From the NCBI GenBank assembly GCA_016297495.1, contig JAEDGN010000007.1:1-56733 (forward strand): a DNA stretch of 56,733 nt, written 5' to 3'. The translations under genes and the position numbers were made by a program. The notes beneath the pieces were generated by a model, which saw only the letters and a program-made list of their open reading frames with translations, did not search any database and was not told the DNA's origin. This DNA is from Coprococcus sp. (GTDB lineage Bacteria > Bacillota > Clostridia > Lachnospirales > Lachnospiraceae). Positions 34,457 through 43,202 of the stretch are shown here, one piece after another (within the stretch, counting starts at the first letter, position 1; each line of letters begins with the position of its first letter).

Positions 34457-36500
34457 TTTGGTCAGAAAAGGCAGTCAGCGGAACAGAAAGGAAAATGGTC
34501 TCTTTTTCGCCTCTCAGGTGATAGCCATTATCGCTTTTTATATTATCTGGTCACTGGAGAATCAGGATGTGATGATTTTTCTTCAGAAAATGGAAAGCGA
34601 TGCGGTAGAGAAATTATTTTCGCTGATTCCTGTACTTTATGGATTTTCTATCGTTATTTTGTTTTTTCTGGCTTATTTTGCGGGTAAATATCAGATGGCG
34701 CGAAGAAGTCACGAATTTGGTATGTATCTGATGATGGGAATGAGCAGGCAGAGACTGTTTTGGATGCTGGCGGCAGAGGAGATATGGAACAGTGCCCTTT
34801 CTCTGGCTGTGGGTATTCCGGCAGCAGTGTTTATATCCGAAATAATCAGTCTGGTGACAGCGAAGCTGGTAGGGCTTGGCATCATCGGCCACAGATTTAC
34901 ATTTTCTCTGAAGGCGGTTTTGTTGACGGCAGCCGGATACTGCCTGATTCATTTTGTGGTGCTTCTTTTACTGAGCTTTCAGGTCGTCAGGAAGGAGATC
35001 GTGGCTCTTTTATCCGAATCTCAGGAGAGAAAACGCAGGATTCCTAATCGCTGGCTGGCGGCGGTCTGCATGCTGGATGGCCTTATTTTGCTGGCCATGG
35101 CCTATGGCGGTGCCATTTCCGGTATGGCCTGGGGCAATGTGAAGTGGATGGCGATGGCGGCAGCTGCAGGTCTTTCCGGAACATTTCTGCTTTTTCACGG
35201 TCTCGGATTTCTGTTTGAGCTTTTTCTAAAAGCCGTGTCGGGCAAAAAGGGGCTTGCCATGTTTAATTTCAGACAGCTGCAGGAATCGGTATTTATGCAG
35301 CCCAATATTCTGGCAGTGGTCTCTCTACTGGTGCTGACCGCTCTCTGCTGTTTTGGATATGGTATATCCGTCAGCCTTTGGTGGGGCGGTGACGGTTCTC
35401 ATGTACTGGATTATACCTTTGAAGGAGAGGAACAGCAGATCAGATCTGTGCTGGAGAGGGAGCCTTTTACAGAATATATAGATGAATTTTTCGATGTGCG
35501 AGAGACAATGCTGCGCACAGAAGTAGTGGATGGGACGCACAGCTTTTCAATGGATAATCTTCTGGCAGCCGTGGGCAGGCAGGAAGAATCCAGGGAAAAG
35601 AAGATTCTTTTAAATAATCTGGGATACGTTGATACACCTTTTCTGATTTCTTTGTCCGGATACAACAGAATCCGTCAGATTGCCGGAAAGGAACAGCTTG
35701 AACTGGATGAAAATCAGGCGGCGATATACAGCGATCCTGATTTCTATAATAATGATTTCCTGAATGTTTTGAATAAAGCCCTTAGTGAAAACATCACCAT
35801 GGAGATTGATGGAAAAAGTTACAGCATTCTGCCGGAATTGTATCTGGATGCCATTGTGACAGACAGGGCCATTACCATCAGTTTTGCCCTGATTGTTTCC
35901 GATGAGGTTTTTGCGGATCTGTCAGATGGTGATTATTCCAGTTACTGGAATGCGACTCTGAACCAGGATTTGATTAATGAAGATGGTCTGATGCAGGCAA
36001 TCATGAAAGTGGATGAGGAACTGGATGGTACCGGTCTGGTTTATGAAAGCTATCTGAAAAATATGGGAAGACAACTGTTTTACAGAGTTGCGGGCAGTTA
36101 TACCACCATCTATCTTGCCGCTATTTTTCTGATTATTTCCAATACGGTTCTGGGTGTACAGTTTTTGATGCAGCAGAGGAAGACAGGAAAAAGATATCAG
36201 ATGCTTATGCATCTTGGCTGTACCTGCGGTCAGCTCTGCCAGTCTGCAAGGCAGCAGATTGCCTGGTATTTTACCCTGCCGGTGGCCGTGGCTGCAGTCA
36301 GCAGTATCTTCGGGATCCGGTCGCTTCTGACAGGTGTTTCCACGACGGCAATGAAAAACGGGATACCGGCTATGATGATGATTGCCGGAATTGTTATTCT
36401 GGCATTATTTGTGATAGAATGGATCTATATACGTGTTGTGATGCGAATGAGTGATAAAAATATCACTGCCATGACAGAAATGCGCCGGGAGGATACATGA
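34446..36500 (+). CDS. ABC transporter permease (BceB/FtsX-like)
   Basis: A 684-residue permease with ten hydrophobic segments in the 1+3+... FtsX arrangement and a large extracellular domain of roughly 220 residues between the seventh and eighth, the peptide-sensing part in Bce-type systems. It begins MFFNLVRKGSQRNRKENG, typical of the family, with an early helix IAFYIIW. The start at 34446 follows GGAGGAG; an upstream in-frame ATG lies inside the ATPase gene. In this class the permease also signals flux to the partner kinase. Confidence 0.92.
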   Translation: MFFNLVRKGSQRNRKENGLFFASQVIAIIAFYIIWSLENQDVMIFLQKMESDAVEKLFSLIPVLYGFSIVILFFLAYFAGKYQMARRSHEFGMYLMMGMSRQRLFWMLAAEEIWNSALSLAVGIPAAVFISEIISLVTAKLVGLGIIGHRFTFSLKAVLLTAAGYCLIHFVVLLLLSFQVVRKEIVALLSESQERKRRIPNRWLAAVCMLDGLILLAMAYGGAISGMAWGNVKWMAMAAAAGLSGTFLLFHGLGFLFELFLKAVSGKKGLAMFNFRQLQESVFMQPNILAVVSLLVLTALCCFGYGISVSLWWGGDGSHVLDYTFEGEEQQIRSVLEREPFTEYIDEFFDVRETMLRTEVVDGTHSFSMDNLLAAVGRQEESREKKILLNNLGYVDTPFLISLSGYNRIRQIAGKEQLELDENQAAIYSDPDFYNNDFLNVLNKALSENITMEIDGKSYSILPELYLDAIVTDRAITISFALIVSDEVFADLSDGDYSSYWNATLNQDLINEDGLMQAIMKVDEELDGTGLVYESYLKNMGRQLFYRVAGSYTTIYLAAIFLIISNTVLGVQFLMQQRKTGKRYQMLMHLGCTCGQLCQSARQQIAWYFTLPVAVAAVSSIFGIRSLLTGVSTTAMKNGIPAMMMIAGIVILALFVIEWIYIRVVMRMSDKNITAMTEMRREDT

Positions 36501-37189
36501 AAAAGATTGCAATCGTAGAAGATGATGTTTTTATGCGGGAGGAAATTGTGAGTATCCTGCAGAAGGCATCCTATGGGACAGAATGCATAACAGATTTTCA
36601 GTCACCTGTTGACTGTATTATGGCAGCGGATCCGGATCTGGTGATTCTTGATATGAATCTTCCGAGAATATCCGGATTCCGGGTCTGCCGGATGCTCCGA
36701 CAGAAAAGTACGGTGCCCGTGCTGGTTCTGACAAGCAGGGATCAGCTGAAGGATGAGCTGGATGCATTGTCTCTGGGAGCGGATGAATATCTGACAAAGC
36801 CCTGCCACAGTGAACGTCTTCTGGCAAGGATCGCCAATCTGCTGCGCCGCTTTGAAGACAGGAAGTATCTGCTGGAATATGGTGATATGCGTCTGGATGT
36901 ACGGACGTATACGCTCGAGAGTAGGGGTGTTTCCCTGATTCTGCCTGAGAATCAGGGAAAGATGATGGAAATGCTTTTGGCTGGTCAGGGAGAACTGGTG
37001 ACACGGCAGGTGCTTTTTATGAAATTGTGGGGAACCACTGATTATGTGGATGAGAATGCCCTTCAGGTCAATATGACAAGATTAAAGAGGAATCTTGCCA
37101 GACTGAATCTGCAGGACAGAATCATGACCGTCCGGGGAGAAGGCTATCGGCTCAGGAAAGCGGAGGAATGGGATGATGTTTCGGAATAG
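36497..37189 (+). CDS. OmpR-family response regulator (BceR-like)
   Basis: A 230-residue regulator. The receiver domain has Glu8-Asp9-Asp10, phosphoacceptor Asp52 in VILDMNLP and Lys in LTKPC; the C-terminal winged helix ends VRGEGYRL. It overlaps the permease by four bases. It should activate the promoter upstream of the ATPase gene when phosphorylated by the adjacent kinase. Confidence 0.95.
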   Translation: MKKIAIVEDDVFMREEIVSILQKASYGTECITDFQSPVDCIMAADPDLVILDMNLPRISGFRVCRMLRQKSTVPVLVLTSRDQLKDELDALSLGADEYLTKPCHSERLLARIANLLRRFEDRKYLLEYGDMRLDVRTYTLESRGVSLILPENQGKMMEMLLAGQGELVTRQVLFMKLWGTTDYVDENALQVNMTRLKRNLARLNLQDRIMTVRGEGYRLRKAEEWDDVSE

Positions 37190-38189
37190 TCTGGAAGCAC
37201 TATTAAAATATAAATTATGGATGGCAGTTTTGCTGGCTTTTAATCTGTTATTTGGCGTATTATTATGGCTGCAGGATTCTAAGGAATTTCTGCGGCTTTT
37301 TCCTGCTATGCTGCTGGGCTTTGCGGGCATTTATGGGATAACGGCCTGTATTGCAGCCAGATCTGACAGACGGCGCATCAGGGTACTGCAGAATATGCTG
37401 GAGGATCCGGAAATATTTATGGAGCAGGAGAACTGCTTTGAGGGGGAAGAACGGGAAGCAATCCGGGAAATTGCCCGGACTCTCCGACAGAAAAATGAAA
37501 AAATACTGCAGCAGGAAAAAGATGTACGGGAATTTGAGGAATATATGGAATTATGGGCCCATGAGATCAAAACGCCATTGTCCCTGATGACCTTTGTGCT
37601 GGACAACAGGCAGGATGAAATGTCATCCGCCGTCCATTACCGCATGGAATATGCCAGAACAAAGATGCAGGAGGATGTGGAATGCATGCTGTATTATGGC
37701 AGGATCCAGTCGGCCCGAAGAGATTATATGCTGGCTGGGGTATACCTGGATGACATCTGTCAGGAGGTGCTGGATGAATATGCGGTGCTTCTGGAGGAAC
37801 AGAAGATTCAGATCATCAATGAAGTGGAAAAGGTGCAGGTGATAACGGACAGCAGGGGACTTATGTTCTGTATCCGCCAGGTCATCAGCAATGCTGTCAA
37901 ATATGTCCGGCAGGATGAAGAACAGCGGTGGATTCGTCTGACTTCCAAAAAAGACGAGGAGAGGAAAAAGATCATATTGACCATCAGGGATAACGGCACA
38001 GGGGTGAAGTCCTATGACCTGCCATTTATTTTTGAGAAAGGCTTTACCGGCGACAAGGGAATGGTCAATAAAACGGCTACGGGTATGGGACTTTATCTTA
38101 CCGCTCAGGTGGCAGAACAGCTGAAAATCGGCATTGAAACACCCTTGCAGCAGGAAGGTTTTGAAATACGCCTGATATTCAGTTTGTAA
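37173..38189 (+). CDS. Intramembrane-sensing histidine kinase (BceS-like)
   Basis: A 338-residue kinase with two N-terminal transmembrane helices (about residues 15-33 and 42-61) joined by a loop of only some eight residues, which is the mark of intramembrane-sensing kinases that read their partner permease and not a ligand. H-box WAHEIKTPL with His130; N-box SNAVKYV; G1 RDNGTGV and G2 TGMGLYL. It overlaps the regulator gene by 17 bases; two adjacent ATG codons are possible starts, 37173 having the better spacing to GGAGG. Confidence 0.95.
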   Translation: MMFRNSLEALLKYKLWMAVLLAFNLLFGVLLWLQDSKEFLRLFPAMLLGFAGIYGITACIAARSDRRRIRVLQNMLEDPEIFMEQENCFEGEEREAIREIARTLRQKNEKILQQEKDVREFEEYMELWAHEIKTPLSLMTFVLDNRQDEMSSAVHYRMEYARTKMQEDVECMLYYGRIQSARRDYMLAGVYLDDICQEVLDEYAVLLEEQKIQIINEVEKVQVITDSRGLMFCIRQVISNAVKYVRQDEEQRWIRLTSKKDEERKKIILTIRDNGTGVKSYDLPFIFEKGFTGDKGMVNKTATGMGLYLTAQVAEQLKIGIETPLQQEGFEIRLIFSL

Positions 38190-38260
38190 TATGAAAATTG
38201 CCATATAGTTGATACTGTAATACAATACACTGGAAAAGTATGCGATTGGGAGAATAAGCA

Positions 38261-38392
38261 ATGGTGATGATCAGAAAAGCGGCAGAGGCGGCTATTGCTG
38301 CTATTGTCAGAATATACGATGCCATACTGACCAATGGAGAAGCGTGTCTAAGAGATATATTGCAAAAAAGTTTAGAAACGGGTACAATGTAA
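38261..38392 (+). pseudogene. Remnant of a GNAT acetyltransferase gene
   Basis: A 43-codon frame with its own ribosome site (GGGAG). The first ~23 residues, MIRKAAEAAIAAIVRIYDAI from the third codon, match the first strand and helix of GNAT N-acetyltransferases; the rest of the domain, including the acetyl-CoA loop, is missing and the frame ends in unrelated sequence. The topB promoter lies at its 3' end. It is most likely a decayed gene left by a deletion; translation of a short peptide remains possible. Confidence 0.6.
38360..38388 (+). promoter_or_regulatory. Promoter of the topB operon
   Basis: TTGCAA (38360-38365), 17-base spacer, TACAAT (38383-38388), about 40 bases before the topB start and inside the GNAT remnant. 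Confidence 0.75.
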
Positions 38393-38430
38393 GGAAAACA
38401 ATTCCTATAGTGTGGAGGTTGTGGAAATAG

Positions 38431-40578
38431 ATGAAGACGTTGGTAATCGCTGAGAAGCCTTCGGTGGGAAGGGATATTGCCCGGGTCCTGAAGTGCAGCC
38501 GGAACAATCAGGGTGCCCTGGAAGGTGAGCAGTATGTGGTGACCTGGGCTCTGGGCCATCTGGTGACACTGGCAGATCCCGAGGGTTATGACGCGAAATA
38601 TAAAGAATGGAGAATGGAAGACCTGCCAATGATGCCGGATCGGTTTAAGCTTGTGGTTATCCGTCAGACGGGTAAACAGTTCCAGATCGTTAAAAATCAT
38701 CTTGGGCGGAAGGATATCGGAGAGGTGGTCATTGCCACCGATGCGGGCCGTGAAGGTGAGCTGGTGGCTCGCTGGATCCTGAAAATGACAGGCAGCAGAA
38801 AACCTGTGAAGCGGCTGTGGATTTCCTCTGTAACAGATAAGGCGATCCGGGAAGGTTTCCGTCATCTAAAGGATGGAAGAGATTATCTTTCACTCTATGC
38901 AGCGGCTGAAGCCAGAGCGGAGGCCGACTGGCTGGTGGGTATCAATGGTACCCGGGCCCTGACCTGCAAATATAATGCGCAGTTGTCCTGCGGGCGTGTG
39001 CAGACACCGACGCTGGCCATGATTGCTGCCAGAGAGAAGGAGATCAGGAATTTTGTGCCGGAAAAATATTATGGTCTGACAGTATCTGCTCATGGTATTA
39101 CCTGGACATGGCAGGATAAGAAAAGCGGCAGCAGCCGCACCTTTGACAAAGACAGGGCAAAGACCATTGCAGAGCGGACATCGGGCGGTGTGATGGAGAT
39201 CGTCAGGGTGCAAAAGACCATGAAGAAAAGCTATGCACCGGGATTATATGATCTGACGGAGCTGCAGAGGGATGCCAATAAGCGGTTCGGATTCTCAGCC
39301 AAGGAGACACTCAATATCATGCAGCGTCTCTATGAGAACCACAAGGTGCTGACCTATCCTCGAACAGATTCCAGATTTATCGGCAAAGATGTGGCGGAGA
39401 CTCTGAAGGAACGCATTGAGGCCTGCGGTGTGGGGCCTTACAGGAAGATTGCCGGGAAATTGCTGCTTCAGCCATTAAGGACAAATAAAAGCTTTGTGGA
39501 TGACAGCAAAGTATCTGATCATCATGCCATCATACCGACGGAACAGTTTGTGCAGCTGGATCATATGTCTTCCGATGAGAGGAAGATCTATGATCTGGTA
39601 GTACGGCGTTTCCTGGCGGTGCTGTATCCGCCCTGTGAGTATGAGCAGACGAAGCTGACCGGCAGCTGCGGCGGTGAGCAGTGGAGTGCCGGCGGAAGGA
39701 TGATGAAGGAGCCGGGTTGGCAGTCGGCCTATGAATCGGGATGGGACGACGAAGAAGAAGAGAATGAAGTCTTATCCATGACACGGCTGCCGAGGCTGGA
39801 TGAAGGTGCTCAGGCAGATGTGACACAGGTGAAGATATCGGAAGGACAGACAAAGCCGCCGGCCTTCTATAATGAGGGGACTTTGCTGACGGCCATGGAG
39901 AAGGGCGGTCTCGGTACGGTAGCTACCCGTGCGGATATTATTGATAAATTATTCAACAGTTTCCTTATGGAAAAGAAGGATAAGGATATACGGGTGACCT
40001 CCAAGGGGCGTCAGCTTCTGGGTCTGGTGCCGGAGGACCTGAAGAAACCGGAGTTGACGGCGGACTGGGAGAAGAAACTACTGGCCATTTCCGAAGGGCG
40101 TTTGAAAAAAAAGGTTTTTATCTCGGAGATCCGAAGTTATACGGAGGATATTGTGGGAGAGATCGTCGGCGGCGAGGGACAGTTCCGTCATGAGAATCTC
40201 ACCAGTCATCTGTGTCCGCAGTGCGGCAAGCGGATGCTGTCGGTACAGGGCAAGAACAGCAGACTGCTGGTCTGCCAGGACAGAAGCTGTGGTTACAGAG
40301 AGACAGTAGCCCGAAAGACCAATGCAAGATGTCCGAAATGCCATAAGAAGATGGAGATGTATGGTAAAGGAGAGGCTCAGACCTTTGTCTGTGCCTGTGG
40401 CTATAAAGAGAAGCTTTCCGCTTTTCAGAACCGCCGGCAGAAGGAAGGTGCCGGTGTCAGCAAGCGGGATGTACAGCAGTATATGAAGCGACAGCAGAAA
40501 GAAGCCAGTCAGCCGATGAACAACGCTTTTGCGGAGGCTTTTGCCCGGCTCAATATCGGAAAGGACGGCGATGACTGA
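38431..40578 (+). CDS. topB: DNA topoisomerase III
   Basis: A 715-residue type IA topoisomerase that relaxes and decatenates DNA. TOPRIM domain at the N-terminus (VIAEKPSVGRDIA and ATDAGREGEL), active-site Tyr309 in LTYPRTDSRF, and a C-terminal zinc-ribbon region with CPQCGKRM and CPKCHKKM, the latter two sets of Cys pairs. The tail is basic. The chromosomal context shows no conjugation genes, so it is not evidently of a mobile element. Its TGA shares one base with the ATG of the next gene. Confidence 0.95.
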   Translation: MKTLVIAEKPSVGRDIARVLKCSRNNQGALEGEQYVVTWALGHLVTLADPEGYDAKYKEWRMEDLPMMPDRFKLVVIRQTGKQFQIVKNHLGRKDIGEVVIATDAGREGELVARWILKMTGSRKPVKRLWISSVTDKAIREGFRHLKDGRDYLSLYAAAEARAEADWLVGINGTRALTCKYNAQLSCGRVQTPTLAMIAAREKEIRNFVPEKYYGLTVSAHGITWTWQDKKSGSSRTFDKDRAKTIAERTSGGVMEIVRVQKTMKKSYAPGLYDLTELQRDANKRFGFSAKETLNIMQRLYENHKVLTYPRTDSRFIGKDVAETLKERIEACGVGPYRKIAGKLLLQPLRTNKSFVDDSKVSDHHAIIPTEQFVQLDHMSSDERKIYDLVVRRFLAVLYPPCEYEQTKLTGSCGGEQWSAGGRMMKEPGWQSAYESGWDDEEEENEVLSMTRLPRLDEGAQADVTQVKISEGQTKPPAFYNEGTLLTAMEKGGLGTVATRADIIDKLFNSFLMEKKDKDIRVTSKGRQLLGLVPEDLKKPELTADWEKKLLAISEGRLKKKVFISEIRSYTEDIVGEIVGGEGQFRHENLTSHLCPQCGKRMLSVQGKNSRLLVCQDRSCGYRETVARKTNARCPKCHKKMEMYGKGEAQTFVCACGYKEKLSAFQNRRQKEGAGVSKRDVQQYMKRQQKEASQPMNNAFAEAFARLNIGKDGDD

Positions 40579-41438
40579 TGTTGTCCGGTATTTTGAATGA
40601 AGAAGAACTGATGGCCATCCGGTTTTATATGGGAGATCCGGAAGTGGCTGAAAACGGGCCTTATGAGGGAGGAACTGAGGCCTATAATACCATCAATGCC
40701 CTTATGCATCCCGGTTCAGCTAATGAACAGGATAAGGCAAAAGAGGGACGCGTGATCATGCTCACCGGTGCAGATCAGCTGAAGAGCTATCTGGCTCTGA
40801 TACTGCATATTTACAGGGCCATGGAAAAATACAGGCAGAGCAGTCTGGATGCCGGAAAGGAAGAAAACAGTGGGTCAGCTGCCATAACCTTCCGACTGGA
40901 CCGGCTGTCATCTCTTCAGCGGTTTGAGGCGGATCACCATCGGGTGGCAGGATTTTTTTCCACATGCAAACGGAGATTCCTGCCGGAATATGCCCATAAA
41001 AAGGCGGATGTTGTGATGCTGGAGGTGGAACGGGACAGCTCCGTACCATTTTTGGATTTTGAAGATATATTTGAGGGATGTTATGCCAAGCCGGAGGAGG
41101 CAGAGATACTGCTGCCGTTTGGCATGATGATTGACCGGATGGTGCCGCTGATCTTAAGTGAGCAGGAGAGAAGGCTGTACAGGGATATCAATGGACAGTC
41201 TCCGGCAGGAAAGTGGCGGATTTACATGACGATGGAGCCGTGGCCGGAGATTAGTGAGGAAAAGCTTCAGAAATTCTATCAGGCGGTGATGGAGGAGGGG
41301 ACTGTGGGACGGATCATGAACTGCATGAACCTGCTGACGGCCGGGAAAGTTCTGACAGGTGAAGAAGAAGTTTTTTATGGAACATGGAAAAAACAGCTTC
41401 AGCAGTATATTATGGGTACGTTGGGGCAGCAAAGATAA
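40578..41438 (+). CDS. Divergent ADP-ribosyltransferase-fold protein
   Basis: A 286-residue protein that no exact family name comes to mind for, but which shows the blocks of R-S-E ADP-ribosyltransferases (exoenzyme/VIP2 type) in order: an opening RFYMGD with AYNTINALM (residues 15-20, 36-43), matching the YTGxxY...IN..LR block; the first-motif Arg as Arg106 in ITFRLDRL; the STS-like GFFSTCKR (125-132); a central strand VVMLEVE; and EAEILLPFG (174-182) with an E-x-E pair Glu174/Glu176. About 95 C-terminal residues are extra and helical. No signal peptide, so cytoplasmic. It shares one base with topB and so is coupled to it. NAD-dependent modification is inference. Confidence 0.65.
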   Translation: MLSGILNEEELMAIRFYMGDPEVAENGPYEGGTEAYNTINALMHPGSANEQDKAKEGRVIMLTGADQLKSYLALILHIYRAMEKYRQSSLDAGKEENSGSAAITFRLDRLSSLQRFEADHHRVAGFFSTCKRRFLPEYAHKKADVVMLEVERDSSVPFLDFEDIFEGCYAKPEEAEILLPFGMMIDRMVPLILSEQERRLYRDINGQSPAGKWRIYMTMEPWPEISEEKLQKFYQAVMEEGTVGRIMNCMNLLTAGKVLTGEEEVFYGTWKKQLQQYIMGTLGQQR

Positions 41439-41462
41439 AGCATAAAGAAAGAGGGATGGATT

Positions 41463-42653
41463 ATGAATTTTGTATTTGTATCTCCGCAGTTTCCGGCTTC
41501 GTACTGGAATTTCTGCGATCGTCTGAAAAAAAGAGGCGTAAATGTTCTGGGGCTGAGTGATGCACCTTATGACAGCCTGTCAGAGAATGTGAAGAACAGT
41601 CTGACGGAATATTACCGTGTGGACAGCATGGAGGATTATGACCAGATGGTTCGTGCGCTGGGTTATTTTACCCACAAGTACGGCAAGATCGACTGGCTCG
41701 AGAGCAATAATGAATACTGGCTGAGCCAGGATGCAAGGCTTCGTACCGATTTCAATATTACAACAGGTATGAAGAGCGAGCAGGTAGCCAATGTCAGAAG
41801 AAAATCTGCCATGAAGGCTTTTTATGAAAAAGCAGGTGTACCGGTGGCAAGATATCATATGGTATCGACCCTTGAAGAGGGACTGGCCTTTGCGGCAAAA
41901 GTAGGTTATCCAGTATTTGTGAAGCCGGATGGCGGTATGGGTGCTGAGGAAAGCTATAAGCTGAGCAATGAGGACGCTATGCGCTGGTTCTATGCCACAA
42001 AACAGAATGTGGACTATATCATGGAAGAATTTATTACCGGTGATATCTGGTCCTATGACGGTATTTCCGACAGCAACGGGGATATTATCTTTGAGACAAC
42101 GGTTTCCTGGCCGAGAAGTGTGGCAGATATCGTTAATAATAAGGACCATCTGTCATATTACACCGCTAATATGCTTCCGGAAGATCTGAGGGAAAAGGGA
42201 CGTGCCACCATCAAAGCTTTTGATGTGAGAAGCCGTTTCTTCCATCTGGAATTCTTCCGTCTGGTGGAGGATAAGGAAGGTCTGGGCAAGAAGGGCGATA
42301 TTGTGGCCCTGGAAGTCAATATGCGTCCGGCCGGCGGATGGACACCGGATATGTATAATTACGCCAACAGCGTGGATGTCTACAGCATCTGGGCCGATAT
42401 GGTCGTATATGACAAGACCTATGTGGATCTGAATCAGAGAAAATATTTTGCTGTTTATGCCGGACGCCGTTATGGCAAACCGTACATCCATACACCGGAA
42501 GAGATTCGCTGGAAGTATGGCGATAAGATCGTTATGGATGAGGAAATCCCGGACATCCTGTCAGGTGCCATGGGCAATCATATGTGGACAGCCAGACTGG
42601 ATACAGAAGCAGAAAAGGATGAATTCATTGATTTCGTTCAGGCAACGTATTAA
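41463..42653 (+). CDS. ATP-grasp domain protein
   Basis: A 396-residue ATP-grasp ligase. The N-terminal Rossmann-like region starts MNFVFVSPQFPASYW; the ATP-grasp core shows the phosphate loop YPVFVKPDGGMGAEESY, then YIMEEFITGDIWSYDG and the metal-binding ALEVNMRPAGGWTPD. Such enzymes join a carboxylate to an amine or thiol through an acyl phosphate. The substrate is unknown. GAGGGATGG precedes the ATG. It lies 24 bases after the ADP-ribosyltransferase-like gene and 15 before the tautomerase, so all three appear to be in the topB operon. Confidence 0.85.
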   Translation: MNFVFVSPQFPASYWNFCDRLKKRGVNVLGLSDAPYDSLSENVKNSLTEYYRVDSMEDYDQMVRALGYFTHKYGKIDWLESNNEYWLSQDARLRTDFNITTGMKSEQVANVRRKSAMKAFYEKAGVPVARYHMVSTLEEGLAFAAKVGYPVFVKPDGGMGAEESYKLSNEDAMRWFYATKQNVDYIMEEFITGDIWSYDGISDSNGDIIFETTVSWPRSVADIVNNKDHLSYYTANMLPEDLREKGRATIKAFDVRSRFFHLEFFRLVEDKEGLGKKGDIVALEVNMRPAGGWTPDMYNYANSVDVYSIWADMVVYDKTYVDLNQRKYFAVYAGRRYGKPYIHTPEEIRWKYGDKIVMDEEIPDILSGAMGNHMWTARLDTEAEKDEFIDFVQATY

Positions 42654-42668
42654 ACGGAGGTAAGAGGA

Positions 42669-43025
42669 ATGCCTTTTATTCGGGTGACGACGAATGTGGT
42701 GTTGGATGAGGAAAAAGAACTGGAACTGAGAGGCCTCATGGCGGATATTGTGGATCGGATTCTTGGTAAGGATCCGGTGCGGATGATGACGGCTTTTGAG
42801 GGTGGTGTTCATCTGTGCAGGGGCGGCAGTGAGAATGCGCATATATCTGCGGCTTTTGTGGAGTGCAAGTTCTTTGGCGGCAGGGACTATGAGAGCTTTG
42901 AGTCCTTTGATGGTGCCATGAAGGCAATTTACAGGGAAGTGCTGGGCATAGAGCCGGTCAATCTCTATATTAAATATGAAGTGATCAACGGCTGGGATGA
43001 ACCGGCCAGGATATTTAAGGTATAG
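42669..43025 (+). CDS. MIF-like tautomerase family protein
   Basis: A 118-residue protein that begins MPFIRVTTN, with the catalytic Pro exposed after removal of Met, and continues with a MIF/phenylpyruvate tautomerase-like sequence (ISAAFVECKFFGG, then LGIEPVNLYIKYEVI). The family acts as keto-enol tautomerases; the substrate is unknown. GGAGG lies in the gap after the ATP-grasp gene. The stop codon is directly followed by a hairpin repeat element. Confidence 0.7.
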   Translation: MPFIRVTTNVVLDEEKELELRGLMADIVDRILGKDPVRMMTAFEGGVHLCRGGSENAHISAAFVECKFFGGRDYESFESFDGAMKAIYREVLGIEPVNLYIKYEVINGWDEPARIFKV

Positions 43026-43082
43026 GACAGGGGGACGGTTCTGTGTCCCTTCAATGTGGGACACAGAACCGTCCCCTGTCCC
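43025..43082. repeat. Hairpin repeat, copy A
   Basis: Arms 43025-43049 and 43058-43082 around GGACGGTTCTGTGTCCC and its complement, eight-base loop. One G-C pair is missing in the right arm. It starts at the last base of the preceding stop codon. Confidence 0.95.
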
Positions 43083-43112
43083 GTTATCATATTTTCGACA
43101 GAAACTCTTAAG

Positions 43113-43185
43113 AAATGATTAAAGATATATTCATATGATAGTATATTCCGCTATGGTACAATGAATATATCTTAATCATTTTTTT
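43113..43185 (+). terminator. AT-rich hairpin with T-run before the deacetylase gene
   Basis: A 21-bp stem (43113-43134 with 43161-43181, one bulged A) followed by seven T. It may end the topB operon or act as an attenuator for the deacetylase, whose ribosome site begins only a few bases later. A TACAAT hexamer lies at 43157-43162, overlapping the start of the right arm. Confidence 0.7.
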
Positions 43186-43202
43186 ATGGAGGCGGTGGAA
43201 AT

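Noticed and set aside
38431..40578. topB as a sign of an integrative conjugative element
   Set aside because: No relaxase, coupling protein, integrase or attachment site is seen on either side; housekeeping genes flank it.
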